NCBI RefSeq assembly: GCF_007829835.1
Contig: NZ_VIWP01000002.1
Span: 956,735 to 1,020,734 of the forward strand
Length of the DNA: 64,000 nt
Origin: Neorhizobium alkalisoli
GTDB lineage: Bacteria; Pseudomonadota; Alphaproteobacteria; Rhizobiales; Rhizobiaceae
Direction: 5' to 3'
Shown: positions 8,647-18,668 of the stretch, piece by piece
Position numbering within the stretch: position 1 is the first letter of the stretch
Layout: every line of letters starts with the position of its first letter
Made by a program: the position numbers and the translations under genes
The notes under the pieces: generated by a model
Database searches by the model: none
What the model was told of the DNA's origin: nothing
The model's input: only the letters and a program-made list of their open reading frames with translations

Positions 8647-10464
8647 ATGACTGGAAGTGACAGCCTGTTTTCCGAAATGCTGATGCTGCTGGCCGGCGCG
8701 GTGATCGCCGCGCCGCTGTTCCGCAAACTCGGGCTTGGTACCGTTCTCGGTTATCTTGCCGCCGGCGTCGTGATCGGCCCGCTTCTGCAGCGCGTAACCG
8801 ATACTGAGGAAGTGCTGCATGTGGCGGAATTCGGCGTCGTCTTCCTGCTTTTCATCATCGGCCTTGAACTGAAACCGAGCCGTCTGTGGCAATTGCGCGG
8901 CGACGTTTTTGGCCTTGGACCGGCACAGGTCATCGTTTCCGGTGCGGCTTTGAGCGGGCTTGCCTATCTCGCCAACATGGCGGACTGGCGCGGCAGTGTC
9001 GTGATCGGCTTCGGTCTCGCGCTCTCCTCGACCGCATTTGCGCTGCAGATCCTCAACGATGCCGGCGACATGAACAGCAAATACGGGCAGCGGTCGTTTT
9101 CGGTTCTGCTGTTCCAGGATCTGGCGATCGTGCCGCTTCTGGCGATGATTACCATTCTGGCACCGGGGACCAAGGAGGCGGCGGCAACGCCACTTCTGGA
9201 TTTCGCGATCGCGGTCGGCGCGGTCGGCGCCATGGTGATTGCCGGCAAATATCTGCTGACACCGATGTTCCAGGTGATTGCCCGCACCGGCGCGCGCGAG
9301 GTGATGATCGCAGCTGCCCTGCTCGTCGTGCTCGGATCGGCAGCGGCGATGCAGGCGGTCGGCCTTTCGATGGCGATGGGCGGCTTTTTGTCCGGCGTGA
9401 TGCTGGCGGAATCTTCCTACCGGCACGAGCTGGAAGCGGATATCGAACCCTTCCGCGGGCTGCTTCTGGCGCTGTTCTTCGTCGCCGTCGGCCTGTCCTT
9501 GGAAGTCGATGTCATTCTCGACAACCTGCTTTTCCTCATTCCGGCCGTCGCCGCCTTCATGGTGGTGAAGGCGGTCGTCGTCTATGCACTCTGCCGTCTG
9601 TGGGGATCTCCCCATAACGACGCGGTCCGTATCGCCTTTCTGCTGCCGCAGGGCGGTGAATTCGGCTTCGTGCTGTTCACGACCGCCACGGCTGCTGGGC
9701 TTCTTTCTTCGGCAACGGCCTCGCTGCTGATCGCGGCGGTGACTCTTTCCATGGCGCTGACGCCGCTCGGCACGGCTCTCTCCAAGCGTTTCATCCGCGG
9801 CGAAAAACGCGAGGAGATCGAGGAGGATTTCAATGGGGCCGGCGCCGATGTGCTGATGATCGGCTTTTCGCGTTTCGGCCAGATCGCCGCGCAGATCCTG
9901 CTTGCCGGCGGCAGTTCGGTGACCGTGATCGACGACAATCCAGACCGTATCCGTCAGGCAGCGAATTTCGGCTTCCGGATCTATTTCGGCGATGGCACAC
10001 GTCGCGACGTGCTGCTCTCGTCGGGCATAGACCGGGCGAAGATCGTTGCCGTCTGTACCCATAACCGCGAAACGACCGACAAGATCGTCGACATGATCCG
10101 CTCGGATTTTCCGTCGATCCGGCTCTTCGTGCGCTCCTATGACCGTATCCACTCGCTGGCGCTGCGCGAAAAATCCGTCGAATACGAGCTGCGCGAAACA
10201 TTGGAATCGGGCCTTCTGTTCGGCCAGAAGACGCTCGAAGCGCTCGGCATGGGCGAAAACAACGCCATGGAGATCGGCAGCGACATCCGTCGGCGTGACG
10301 AGGAGCGGTTGCAGATCCAGGCCGTTCAGGGTCTCGGGGCCGGCCGCGAAATGCTGTTCAACAGTCCTGTCCGGCCGGAGCCGCTGATCAAGCCGAAGCG
10401 GCCGAGCGCCAATTCGAATTCGGCCGAGGAGACCCCACCGGCAAACCAGGTCGGGCATTGGTAA
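8647..10464 (+). CDS. Kef-type monovalent cation:proton antiporter (CPA2) with RCK domain
   Basis: 605 aa. The first ~380 residues are the multi-helix Na+/H+ exchanger domain (FLLFIIGLELKPSRLW, GFGLALSSTAFALQIL, LALFFVAVGLSLEVD). A cytoplasmic TrkA-N/RCK domain begins near residue 398 with the nucleotide-binding VLMIGFSRFGQIAAQ and VTVIDDNPD. This layout is that of KefB/KefC, glutathione-gated K+ efflux systems used during electrophile stress. No KefF/KefG partner gene is adjacent, so the KefB/C name is by architecture only. The open frame extends far upstream, but that part is the antisense of pmbA. Confidence 0.92.
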   Translation: MTGSDSLFSEMLMLLAGAVIAAPLFRKLGLGTVLGYLAAGVVIGPLLQRVTDTEEVLHVAEFGVVFLLFIIGLELKPSRLWQLRGDVFGLGPAQVIVSGAALSGLAYLANMADWRGSVVIGFGLALSSTAFALQILNDAGDMNSKYGQRSFSVLLFQDLAIVPLLAMITILAPGTKEAAATPLLDFAIAVGAVGAMVIAGKYLLTPMFQVIARTGAREVMIAAALLVVLGSAAAMQAVGLSMAMGGFLSGVMLAESSYRHELEADIEPFRGLLLALFFVAVGLSLEVDVILDNLLFLIPAVAAFMVVKAVVVYALCRLWGSPHNDAVRIAFLLPQGGEFGFVLFTTATAAGLLSSATASLLIAAVTLSMALTPLGTALSKRFIRGEKREEIEEDFNGAGADVLMIGFSRFGQIAAQILLAGGSSVTVIDDNPDRIRQAANFGFRIYFGDGTRRDVLLSSGIDRAKIVAVCTHNRETTDKIVDMIRSDFPSIRLFVRSYDRIHSLALREKSVEYELRETLESGLLFGQKTLEALGMGENNAMEIGSDIRRRDEERLQIQAVQGLGAGREMLFNSPVRPEPLIKPKRPSANSNSAEETPPANQVGHW

Positions 10465-10479
10465 GCGAAGAAGGGATTA

Positions 10480-11361
10480 TCAGGCGTCGACGGCGGCTTC
10501 GAACGCGTCGATCGCCCGTTTCAGCTCGTCCTTGATATCGACCGAGGCATCGAGGATTTCGCGGGCCTTGAAGAAGTCGAGCACCCCAAACCGGTTGACG
10601 TTCGGGCGCAGGAAAATATGCGGCGGGCGCAGCTTCAGCTTCAGGGCGATATTGGCCTGCATGGTGAGCTGGCTTGCCCCAAAAATACTGTCCAGACGGT
10701 TCGGCGGATGGGTGCCATCACCTTCCGGCGCGCCGACGACGTCGATGCCGATCACCACGTCGGCGAGATCCAGCAGCTGCTCGTAAGGCACCGGATTGCA
10801 GACACCGCCATCGATCATGATGCGCTCGTTGACGCGTACCGGCATGAACAGGCCTGGAATGGCGGCAGAGGCGGCGATCGCCGTGCGCAGCTCCCCGGTT
10901 TCCAGCACGGTTTCTGCCTGCCCGTAATAATCGGTGGCCGAGATTTTCAGCGGAATGAGGAGATCGGCGAAATCGCGCGGCACCTGCGTGGGCAAAAGCG
11001 CGTCGATGATATGTTCAAGATTGAAATGGCCGAAACGAAAACCGCCGAGCCTGTCGCGCATCGTGGCAGGCCCCAGGCTCCAGAGCCGGTTGAACAGCCT
11101 GCCGCGATTGCCGACCGTCTCGATCGTATACTCGCTCATCTCGCGGCCAGTCATGCCCGATGCCATGCCGGCGCCCATGATGGCGCCGATCGACGAGCCT
11201 GATATAGCCACCGGCCGGATGCCGAGTTCGTCGAGCGCCTCGATCACATGGATATGCGAAATGCCCCGTGCCCCGCCGCCACCGAAGGCGACGGCATAAC
11301 GCAGGCCGCCACTGTGCTTCGTCGCGATGTCTTCTTCGGGCAGGGCAATCATCGTACTCAA
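10480..11361 (-). CDS. Patatin-like phospholipase family protein
   Basis: 293 aa. The patatin catalytic-dyad fold is visible: oxyanion loop GGGGAR (27-32), nucleophile elbow GSSIG with Ser57, and DGG in the segment IMIDGGVCNP, which supplies the Asp. This is the RssA/YchK-type single-domain family. There is no signal peptide or extra domain, so it is probably cytoplasmic or peripheral. It is convergent with the Kef gene and lies 20 bases downstream of the rsmD start. Lipid acyl hydrolase activity is inferred from the family; the substrate is unknown. Confidence 0.9.
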   Translation of the reverse strand: MSTMIALPEEDIATKHSGGLRYAVAFGGGGARGISHIHVIEALDELGIRPVAISGSSIGAIMGAGMASGMTGREMSEYTIETVGNRGRLFNRLWSLGPATMRDRLGGFRFGHFNLEHIIDALLPTQVPRDFADLLIPLKISATDYYGQAETVLETGELRTAIAASAAIPGLFMPVRVNERIMIDGGVCNPVPYEQLLDLADVVIGIDVVGAPEGDGTHPPNRLDSIFGASQLTMQANIALKLKLRPPHIFLRPNVNRFGVLDFFKAREILDASVDIKDELKRAIDAFEAAVDA

Positions 11362-11381
11362 GACAACCTCCTGCCCTTCAA

Positions 11382-11942
11382 TCAGGCCGGTTCGTACCGG
11401 AAGAATTCAACCCGCGTATCGCCGAAAATACGGCTCTCAAGCGGCTTGAATACGGCATCGGCCGTTACCGTCACATCGGCACGCTCTTCCAGAATGACAA
11501 GGGCACCCGGCAGAAGCCAGCCACCTTTGTGAGCGGAAAGGAGCGCCTTTTCACCGAGACCCTGGCCGTAGGGCGGATCCGCGAACAGGAGATTGAAAGG
11601 CTCGACATTGTTGGACGGCCCGAGATCCGTTGCGTCTCGACGCAGGATGCGGGCGCGACCATGCAGGCCGAGACTATCGATATTTTCCCAGAGCAGGCTG
11701 CGGCCCTCGACGCCATTCTCGACGAACAGCGCGTGCCGGCAGCCGCGCGACACGGCTTCCAGACCAACGGCGCCTGTTCCGGCAAAAACATCCATCACCC
11801 GCGTGCCATTCAGCGCTTCGGGATAGACATGGCCGATAATGTTGAACAGGCTTTCGCGCGTCCGGTCGATGGTCGGCCGGATCGCATTGCTTTTCGGCGT
11901 GGCCAGCGGACGGCCACGGAATTCACCACCAACAATCCGCAC
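11382..11942 (-). CDS. rsmD: 16S rRNA (guanine966-N2)-methyltransferase RsmD
   Basis: 186 aa, normal RsmD length. It methylates G966 of 16S rRNA in the 30S subunit. The N-terminal MRIVGGEFRGR and RPTIDRTRESLFN are family hallmarks. The SAM-binding loop DVFAGTGAVG is at 51-60 and the N-methyltransferase motif DPPY at 122-125. It starts three bases after the rluB stop and is probably translated from the same message. Confidence 0.95.
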   Translation of the reverse strand: MRIVGGEFRGRPLATPKSNAIRPTIDRTRESLFNIIGHVYPEALNGTRVMDVFAGTGAVGLEAVSRGCRHALFVENGVEGRSLLWENIDSLGLHGRARILRRDATDLGPSNNVEPFNLLFADPPYGQGLGEKALLSAHKGGWLLPGALVILEERADVTVTADAVFKPLESRIFGDTRVEFFRYEPA

Positions 11943-11945
11943 GGC

Positions 11946-12612
11946 TTAGCCTCTCGGCGTCCGGGGCTTGCCCCCCGGCCTGCCGCTGCCGCCTGCAGGA
12001 CGTCCACCGGGCTTGCCGGAGCCGCCCGGCTTGCCGCCGAAGCTCTTGCCACCTGCGGGACGACCGCCGGGCTTGCCGCCAAACGGCTTTCCACCTGGCT
12101 TGCCCCCACGCGGCTTGTCACCGAAGGGACGATCGCCCGCCGGGCGCTCGCCGCGTGCCGGACGGTCGGAGAAGGAACGGGCGGGACGATCACCATCTTC
12201 GCGCGGCTTGCGGTCACCATAGGGGCGATCACCAAAGGGACGGTCACCACGGGGCTTATCGCCATACGGGCGGTCGCCACGCGGACGATCGGAGCGGCCT
12301 TCGCCGGCACCGAAGGAACGAGCGGGACGGTCACCGTCCTCGCGCGGCTTGCGGTCTCCACGAGGGCGGTCACCGAAGGAACGGTCGCCACGCGGCTTGT
12401 CGCCATAAGGACGATCACCACGCGGGGGGCGATCACCAAAGGAGCGTTCGCCACGGGGGCGCTCGGAACGGCCTTCGCCGGCCGAGAAGGAACGGGCCGG
12501 ACGGTCGCCATCCGCACGCGGCTTGCGGTCGCCATAGGGACGGTCACCACGCGGAGGACGGTCGCCACGATCCTGTCGATCGCCAAAACCACCCTTGCGG
12601 CCGAAACCACCC
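11946..12612. repeat. Low-complexity repeat tract encoding the RluB tail
   Basis: On the plus strand this stretch is made of degenerate units of about 12 to 60 bases, visible as recurring 'cggtcaccatagg' and 'cgcgcggcttgcggt' elements near 12195, 12335 and 12510. The larger unit recurs at intervals of about 140-170 bases. It lies wholly inside the rluB reading frame and encodes the Arg/Gly/Asp repeats. Such tracts are prone to length change by recombination or slippage. Confidence 0.75.
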
Positions 12613-14027
12613 TTTTCCGAAGTGTCTGGGCCATCGGCGCGGATCCAGTCATTGTCTTCCGCGGCGCGGTTGACGACGACGGGGCGGTCGTTCTGGGGCG
12701 ACGGCTTCTTGAACAGTTCTTCCGCCTGCGCACGCGCAGAGGTCTTGCGGCCCCTGTCGTCAGTGGTCGGGCGGGCGCCCGGAGCCATCCAGACATTGGC
12801 CGTGCGGCTCGTGCCCATCGGCGGGCGCTTCTTCGGACGCTCTTCGCTGCTCTCCTGATCGCGACCGCCGAACGGCTTTGCACCGCGGGGCTTATCCGAG
12901 AACTTGCGGTCGTCACGCTTCGTGTCGAGACGGCCAAGCGCCTTTTCGCGGCGGTCGTCGGAGCGATCGCCACCACGCGGACGCTCGGATCTTTCCGGCT
13001 TCTGCTGCGTCCAGGCCGAGCGCTCGGCACGGGCGGGCTTTTCGTCGGCATCGTCGCCGTCGCGCTCGTTATAGATCGGCGCGTCGAAATTCGCCTTGGC
13101 TTCCGTGATCAGGCGCGGGCCGAGCTGGTCACGCAGGGTGCGGCCACGGACTTCAAGAACTTGGCCTTCCGGCAGGTCGCCGAGCTGGAACGGGCCATAG
13201 GAAATGCGGATCAGGCGGTTGACCTCAAGACCGAGCGCGCCGAGCACGTTCTTGATTTCGCGGTTCTTGCCTTCGCGCAGACCCATGGTGATCCAGACGT
13301 TACGACCCTGGCTGCGGTCGAGCGTCGCTTCGATCGCACCGTAAAGCACGCCGTCGACGGCAATGCCGTCCTTCAGCTTGTCGAGCGCTTCCTGATCGAC
13401 CTCGCCATGGGCGCGGACGCGGTAACGGCGCAGCCAGCCGGTGGTCGGCAGTTCCAGCACGCGCGACAGACCGCCGTCATTGGTCAGAAGCAGCAGGCCT
13501 TCGGTATTGATGTCGAGGCGGCCGATCGAAAGCACGCGCGGCAGGTCGCCGGGCAAGTTTTCGAATACGGTTGGGCGGCCTTCCGGATCGGAATTGGTCG
13601 TCACCAGACCGCCGGGCTTGTGGTAAAGCCACAGGCGCGTGCGCTCGATGCCACGGATCGGGGCGCCATCCACCTCGATCGAGTCTTCGAGGGTCGCGTT
13701 GACGACCGGCGTTTCCAGAAGCTTGCCGTTGAGACGGACACGGCCCTCAAGAATCATCCGCTCGACATCGCGACGCGATGCGACACCGGCGCGGGCGAGA
13801 ATCTTCGAAATGCGTTCCGGCTTGCCGTCGCCGCTGGCCGCAGCCGGCGTGTCTGCCTGGCGGCGAAACACCTTTGCGGGCTTGTCGGCAGCAGCCTTCG
13901 AGGCAGCCCGCTTCTTGGGGCTTGCATCGGATTTTACCGCTGCGCCGTCTTTCGGTGCCGCCTTCGGCTTGATTTCGCGAACGAAGGTCCTTGCCTCGCC
14001 GCGCTTCGGCTTGTCTTTGAAGGTCAT
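11946..14027 (-). CDS. rluB: RluB-type rRNA pseudouridine synthase with long RGD-rich tail
   Basis: 693 aa, more than twice the core RluB/RsuA length. A lysine/alanine-rich leader (1-68) precedes the S4 RNA-binding domain (ISKILARAGVASRR, about 73-86), then the RsuA-family catalytic motif GRLDINTEG (169-177; Asp172 is the catalytic residue) and a C-terminal REGKNREIKN segment. From about residue 320 the sequence is charged and low complexity. From about 472 to 693 it is built of imperfect repeats of GDRPYGDRKPREDGDRPARS type, ending in Gly/Lys/Pro repeats. The core should form pseudouridine in the 23S peptidyl transferase region; the tail is presumably disordered and RNA-binding. It is followed closely by rsmD. 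Confidence 0.92.
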   Translation of the reverse strand: MTFKDKPKRGEARTFVREIKPKAAPKDGAAVKSDASPKKRAASKAAADKPAKVFRRQADTPAAASGDGKPERISKILARAGVASRRDVERMILEGRVRLNGKLLETPVVNATLEDSIEVDGAPIRGIERTRLWLYHKPGGLVTTNSDPEGRPTVFENLPGDLPRVLSIGRLDINTEGLLLLTNDGGLSRVLELPTTGWLRRYRVRAHGEVDQEALDKLKDGIAVDGVLYGAIEATLDRSQGRNVWITMGLREGKNREIKNVLGALGLEVNRLIRISYGPFQLGDLPEGQVLEVRGRTLRDQLGPRLITEAKANFDAPIYNERDGDDADEKPARAERSAWTQQKPERSERPRGGDRSDDRREKALGRLDTKRDDRKFSDKPRGAKPFGGRDQESSEERPKKRPPMGTSRTANVWMAPGARPTTDDRGRKTSARAQAEELFKKPSPQNDRPVVVNRAAEDNDWIRADGPDTSEKGGFGRKGGFGDRQDRGDRPPRGDRPYGDRKPRADGDRPARSFSAGEGRSERPRGERSFGDRPPRGDRPYGDKPRGDRSFGDRPRGDRKPREDGDRPARSFGAGEGRSDRPRGDRPYGDKPRGDRPFGDRPYGDRKPREDGDRPARSFSDRPARGERPAGDRPFGDKPRGGKPGGKPFGGKPGGRPAGGKSFGGKPGGSGKPGGRPAGGSGRPGGKPRTPRG

Positions 14028-14077
14028 TTGCTATTTGCCTGAAGCGTGATGTCTAACGGAATGATCCGGACATTCTT

Positions 14078-14117
14078 GTTCGTGTTCTAGTTCGTGTTGA
14101 ATATATACGGTTCGTGT
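14078..14117. repeat. Three direct repeats GTTCGTGT in the rluB-tadA divergent promoter region
   Basis: GTTCGTGT occurs at 14078-14085, 14090-14097 and 14110-14117, upstream of both rluB (start 14027) and tadA (start 14188). The spacings of 12 and 20 bases do not match one helical turn, so an operator is only a guess; they may be a simple local duplication. Confidence 0.4.
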
Positions 14118-14187
14118 CCGCCGCCGGACATCCAGTTGGATGTTTCCTATCAGTTCGCGCGATCCGGGTTAAGAGGAAATCGCGGAA

Positions 14188-14655
14188 ATGACGAATAGCG
14201 CAAAATTCATGGATGCGGCGCTCCAGGAAGCTTTCGCCGCCGCAGACCGCGGCGAGGTGCCGGTCGGCGCGGTTCTCGTCATCGACGGCGCCATCGTCGC
14301 CCGTTCCGGCAACCGTACGCGGGCCGAAAACGACATTACCGCCCATGCCGAAATCGCCGTGATCCGAGAGGCTTCCGCCCTGCTCGGCCAGGAGCGGCTT
14401 TCCGGCGCCGATCTCTACGTGACCCTGGAACCCTGCACGATGTGCGCCGCGGCAATCTCTTTCGCGCGCATTCGCCGGCTTTATTACGGTGCGGAAGATC
14501 TTAAAGGTGGCGCTGTGGACAATGGCGTGCGGTTCTTCACGCAACCGACCTGCCATCATGCGCCGGACGTTTATTCGGGACTTGCCGAAACGGATGCTTC
14601 GGCACTTCTGGTCGATTTCTTTCGCAGCAAGCGAGACCGAGAGGGCGGCCTGTAA
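14188..14655 (+). CDS. tadA: tRNA-specific adenosine deaminase TadA
   Basis: 155 aa. TadA converts A34 of tRNA-Arg(ACG) to inosine. The zinc deaminase site is intact: HAE at 53-55 (His ligand and catalytic Glu) and PCTMC at 82-86 with Cys83 and Cys86 as ligands. The C-terminal region (FFTQPTCHHAPDVYSGL) fits bacterial TadA. The start is the ATG at 14188; an in-frame ATG seven codons in is possible. It is divergent from rluB and convergent with the lipoprotein gene. Confidence 0.95.
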   Translation: MTNSAKFMDAALQEAFAAADRGEVPVGAVLVIDGAIVARSGNRTRAENDITAHAEIAVIREASALLGQERLSGADLYVTLEPCTMCAAAISFARIRRLYYGAEDLKGGAVDNGVRFFTQPTCHHAPDVYSGLAETDASALLVDFFRSKRDREGGL

Positions 14656-14679
14656 CAGCCGAGCCAACCGGTGGGTGGC

Positions 14680-15330
14680 TTATTGGAAGGGCTGCCACCA
14701 GCTGGAATTGGACGACTGGGACGCCTTTTCGGCTTCCTTCTTGCGGCGCTTTTCCTTGTCGTTTTCCGATTCGCCGAGATCCTGAAGGGCGGAGGCGTCT
14801 GCGGCACGATACTGTGCCGGCGGCTCGGACAGCGAGCGACGACGGGAATTGATATCCACCGTCTCGGCATCCTGCTTGGCCTTGCGGAAAGCTTCCCACT
14901 TTTCCGATTCGGTCATCTGGCCAGCCTGGCCGCGACCGCTCAGGAGCGGCGAGCGGTAGTTCTGGTTCTTTTCATTGTTCTCGGCTTCAAGACGCAGACG
15001 GTCACGCGTCTCTTCCGGAGATTCCACCCAGTTCGGGTTGTTCTCGCGGTTGGCAAGCGAGGTCTGCGGTGCCGGAAGCGGTGCGCCGGAGGTGGCGTTC
15101 GGATTGCTGGAGACAACCAGGGTCGGACGCGGATTGTAACGCAGCTTGCTGGTCTTGTCCTCGCGGCTGGAGCCGATCGACACGACATTGCCGAGGTCAT
15201 CGCCAAGCTGTTCCATCGCGGTCTTGTCAGTACCGTAGGTTGGGCTGCCGACGCAGCCCGAAAGGGTCAGGCTCGCGGCAAGAATGCCGGCCGCGCTCAT
15301 GCCGACACGAAATACGTATGTCGTTTTCAT
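14680..15330 (-). CDS. Predicted lipoprotein, charged and low complexity
   Basis: 216 aa from the ATG at 15330, with TAGGGG just upstream. A signal peptide ends in the lipobox LSGC (23-26), so Cys26 should be lipidated. The mature part is hydrophilic, rich in Asn, Glu, Arg and Ser (for example NEKNQNYRSPL, ENDKEKRRKKEAEKA), and ends SSWWQPF. I recognise no domain; similar proteins occur next to ileS in rhizobia as conserved hypotheticals. The ileS stop lies 135 bases upstream, so co-transcription with ileS is possible. Confidence 0.8.
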   Translation of the reverse strand: MKTTYVFRVGMSAAGILAASLTLSGCVGSPTYGTDKTAMEQLGDDLGNVVSIGSSREDKTSKLRYNPRPTLVVSSNPNATSGAPLPAPQTSLANRENNPNWVESPEETRDRLRLEAENNEKNQNYRSPLLSGRGQAGQMTESEKWEAFRKAKQDAETVDINSRRRSLSEPPAQYRAADASALQDLGESENDKEKRRKKEAEKASQSSNSSWWQPFQ

Positions 15331-15387
15331 CAAACCCCTACCAGCGGCGCCCGTCCTTGACGCCTCGCAAACCACTAAAATGCAGGT

Positions 15388-15404
15388 GCCGGAAAAATCC
15401 GGCC
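15388..15404 (-). terminator. Weak hairpin downstream of ileS
   Basis: GCCGGA and TCCGGC with a four-base A loop form a short stem. Read on the minus strand it is followed by ACCTGCATTTT, so the T-run is offset. It could attenuate ileS transcription before the lipoprotein gene, but the stem is short. Confidence 0.3.
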
Positions 15405-15465
15405 AATTTCAGGCAGGAATACCGGATGACACACCAAAGCGCAATCATCCGGCATATTTAGTCGT

Positions 15466-18372
15466 TCAGAGCCGGCCGAGAGCGGCCAGTTCATGCAGCG
15501 CCACGGCATCGCGGGCCGAGACATCCGGATAGGCCGGATCGGAGCCGACATCGCTCGTCACACGCCAGGAACGGGCGCATTTGACGCCCTCCGCCAGCTT
15601 CGGATCGACTGCAACGCCCGGCACGTCCGACAGGCGGAAGGCCGTTTCCGGGCCTTCACTTGCCGTGATCGTGATGGCCGAAGTGATGCAGGTTTCCTCG
15701 AATTCCTGGCCTTCCAGCGCCTTCAGAAGCTCGGCATCCGACACGTAGACGACAGGAGCCGCTTCCAGCGAAGAGCCGATACGCTTGTCCTTGCGCTCGA
15801 TTTCGAGCGCGCCCGTGACAACCGAGCGGACCTTGCGGATCTTTTCCCACTTGGTTTCCACCGCCTCATTCTGCCATTCGGCCGGGATCGACGGGAACTG
15901 TTCGAGGTGAACCGAAACCGCAGCCGGCTTCAGGGACAGCCATGCCTCTTCCGTTGTGAAGGGCAGCATCGGCGCAAGCCAGGTCACCATGCAATCAAAG
16001 ATCTTGCGGATGACCGACAGGGCCGAACGACGGCGCAGCGAGGACGGAGCGTCGCAATAAAGCGCGTCCTTGCGGATGTCGAAATAGAAGGCCGAGAGCT
16101 CGATATTGGCGAAATCAATCAGAGCGCGGGCGATCTTCTTGAATTCGAAGGCATCGTAGCCGTCGCGGACGAGCTTATCGAGCTCGTGCAAACGATGCAG
16201 CATCAGCTTTTCGAGTTCCGGCAGTTCGGCATAGGCGATCTCCTCGCCTTCGTCATGGGCGAGCGTGCCGAGCATCCAGCGGATCGTGTTGCGCAGCTTG
16301 CGGTACGCATCGACATTGGTCTGGATAATCGTCTTGCCGAGGCGCTGGTCTTCCCAATAATCCGTGGTCATGACCCAGAGACGCAGGATATCGGCGCCGG
16401 CATCCTTCATGACGTCCTGCGGCGAGACGACGTTGCCGAGCGACTTCGACATCTTCTGGCCCTTTTCATCCATGGTGAAGCCATGAGTGATGACCGTGTC
16501 ATAAGGCGCGCGGCCGCGGGTGGCTGCCGATTCCAGCAGCGAGGAATGGAACCAGCCGCGATGCTGGTCGGAGCCTTCGAGATAGACGTCGGCCGGCCAT
16601 TTCAGGTCCGGGCGGTCTTCCAGCGTGAACGTGTGGGTCGAGCCCGAGTCGAACCAGACATCGAGAATGTCCATGACCTGCGACCACTTGGCCGCGTCAT
16701 GCTTGTTGCCGAGGAAGCGTTCCTTGGCGCCGGCGGCGAACCAGGCGTCCGCACCTTCTGCATCGAAGGCTTCGAGAATGCGGGCATTGACCTCTTCGTC
16801 CTGCAGGACATTGCCTTCTTCATCGGCAAAAACGCAGATCGGGACGCCCCAGGCGCGCTGGCGGGACAGAACCCAGTCCGGGCGCTGCTCGATCATGGCG
16901 CGCAGGCGGTTCTGGCCGGCGGCGGGGACGAAACGGGTATCGTCGATCGCCGAAAGCGCACGGGTGCGCAGCGTCGTGCCGTCCTTCAGGTCCTTGTCCA
17001 TATAGACGAACCATTGCGGCGTGTTGCGGAAGATGATCGGCTTCTTGGAACGCCAGGAATGCGGATAGGAATGTTTTAGACGACCGCGGGCGAACAGCGC
17101 ATTACGTTCGATCAGCGCCTTGATGACGCGGTCATTGGCATCGCCCTTCTTGCCGTTATCGTCCATGACGCGCGCCCCCTCGAAACCGGGGGCGTCGGCG
17201 GTGTAGGTACCGGAATCGTCGACCGGGAACGGGATGCGCGGATCGATGCCGCGGGCTTCGAGCTCCTTGACCGAGGACATCCAGGCCTCGAAGTCCTCAC
17301 GGCCGTGGGACGGCGCGGTGTGGACGAAACCGGTACCGGCGTCATCGGTGACGTGGTCGCCGGGGAGGAGCGGAACGGCGAAGTCGTAGCCGAGGTCTTT
17401 TAGGGGATGGGCTGCGGTGATGGCTGCGAGGTCGGCTGCAGACACATCTGCAACGCGCTTGAAGGCGAGCTTTGCCTTGGCCGCGGATTCTTCAGCGAGC
17501 TTGTCAGCAAAGATCAGCTTTTCATCCGGACGCGGGCCGAAATCGTTCTCGGCGGCCGTGACCTCGTAAAGGCCGTAAGCGACCTTCGGCGAATAGGCGA
17601 TGGCGCGGTTGCCCGGAATGGTCCAGGGCGTGGTGGTCCAGATGACGACATGGGCGTCAGAGAGAGCTGCCGGGCCATTGCTGACCGGGAACTTCACCCA
17701 GATCGTGTCGCTCTCGTAATCGTGGTATTCGACTTCCGCTTCCGCCAGCGCGGTGCGTTCGACGACCGACCACATGATCGGCTTGGAACCGCGATAGAGC
17801 TGGCCGCTCATGGCGATCTTCAAGAGTTCGCCGGCGATGCGGCTTTCTGCGTGAAAATTCATCGTCAGATAGGGATTGTCGAAATCGCCGACGATGCCGA
17901 GGCGCTTGAACTCGTCGCCCTGGATCTTGATCCACTTTTCGGCATAGGCGCGGCATTCCTTGCGGAATTCGATCATCGCGGCCGGCTGCTTCAGGTCGGG
18001 CTTCGCCTTACCCTTGGCGCGGTAGTTCTCTTCCTCGATCTTCCACTCGATCGGCAGGCCGTGGCAATCCCAGCCCGGAACGTAGTTCGAGTCATAACCG
18101 CGCATCTGGAACGAGCGGGTGATGACGTCCTTCAGGATCTTGTTCAGCGCGTGGCCGATATGGATATTGCCGTTGGCATAGGGAGGGCCGTCGTGCAGCA
18201 CGAATTTTTCGCGGCCGGCGGCGGAGGCGCGAAGCTTCTTGTAAAGATCCATCTCCTGCCAGCGGGCGACCGTTTCCGGCTCCTTCTGCGGCAGGCCGGC
18301 GCGCATCGGGAATTCGGTTTCAGGCAGGTAGAGGGTTTTGGAATAGTCGAGCTTTTCGGCAGTGTCGGTCAT
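15466..18372 (-). CDS. ileS: Isoleucyl-tRNA synthetase
   Basis: 968 aa from the ATG at 18372; a TTG four codons upstream is less likely. This class I synthetase charges tRNA-Ile. The HIGH signature is at 71-74 in [10 protein letters not shown], preceded by [15 protein letters not shown] in [13 protein letters not shown] is near residue 640. The large CP1 editing insertion, which clears mischarged valine, lies between them. The C-terminal anticodon-binding and tail regions are present and length is normal for the alphaproteobacterial form. Confidence 0.98.
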   Translation of the reverse strand: MTDTAEKLDYSKTLYLPETEFPMRAGLPQKEPETVARWQEMDLYKKLRASAAGREKFVLHDGPPYANGNIHIGHALNKILKDVITRSFQMRGYDSNYVPGWDCHGLPIEWKIEEENYRAKGKAKPDLKQPAAMIEFRKECRAYAEKWIKIQGDEFKRLGIVGDFDNPYLTMNFHAESRIAGELLKIAMSGQLYRGSKPIMWSVVERTALAEAEVEYHDYESDTIWVKFPVSNGPAALSDAHVVIWTTTPWTIPGNRAIAYSPKVAYGLYEVTAAENDFGPRPDEKLIFADKLAEESAAKAKLAFKRVADVSAADLAAITAAHPLKDLGYDFAVPLLPGDHVTDDAGTGFVHTAPSHGREDFEAWMSSVKELEARGIDPRIPFPVDDSGTYTADAPGFEGARVMDDNGKKGDANDRVIKALIERNALFARGRLKHSYPHSWRSKKPIIFRNTPQWFVYMDKDLKDGTTLRTRALSAIDDTRFVPAAGQNRLRAMIEQRPDWVLSRQRAWGVPICVFADEEGNVLQDEEVNARILEAFDAEGADAWFAAGAKERFLGNKHDAAKWSQVMDILDVWFDSGSTHTFTLEDRPDLKWPADVYLEGSDQHRGWFHSSLLESAATRGRAPYDTVITHGFTMDEKGQKMSKSLGNVVSPQDVMKDAGADILRLWVMTTDYWEDQRLGKTIIQTNVDAYRKLRNTIRWMLGTLAHDEGEEIAYAELPELEKLMLHRLHELDKLVRDGYDAFEFKKIARALIDFANIELSAFYFDIRKDALYCDAPSSLRRRSALSVIRKIFDCMVTWLAPMLPFTTEEAWLSLKPAAVSVHLEQFPSIPAEWQNEAVETKWEKIRKVRSVVTGALEIERKDKRIGSSLEAAPVVYVSDAELLKALEGQEFEETCITSAITITASEGPETAFRLSDVPGVAVDPKLAEGVKCARSWRVTSDVGSDPAYPDVSARDAVALHELAALGRL

Positions 18373-18668
18373 GAGATCAGGCAATCGTTGCTGGCGCCGC
18401 TTGGATATCGGGGCGTATGTGTCGATGAAATTCGGTGGCGGAGGCGCTGTCAGGAGGCGCCGAAATCCCGGACCTTCCCGCAGCCTCTCAGGCAGCGCAG
18501 AAAGCCGGGCCGATAATTCGTATCGATGGGCTCAGCCGGAGCTTTTTCATGACGGCGGTTATTAAGGGGTTTTGCGGCGGAAAGGAAGGGGTTCATTGAG
18601 CCGGATTGAAGTCCTGGCCAAATGCGCCTAGATTTGATGGCAAATGGCCCAAACAGACATCGAGAGAC

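Noticed and set aside
8644..10458. 604-codon open frame on the minus strand opposite the Kef antiporter gene
   Set aside because: Its sequence is His/Arg/Asp-rich without hydrophobic cores or motifs, typical of an antisense frame of a high-G+C membrane protein gene. The plus-strand protein has clear domains.
11268..14042. 924-codon plus-strand open frame opposite rsmD and rluB
   Set aside because: Produced by the repetitive GC-rich rluB tail read backwards; repeats of Thr/Ala/Arg with no domain.
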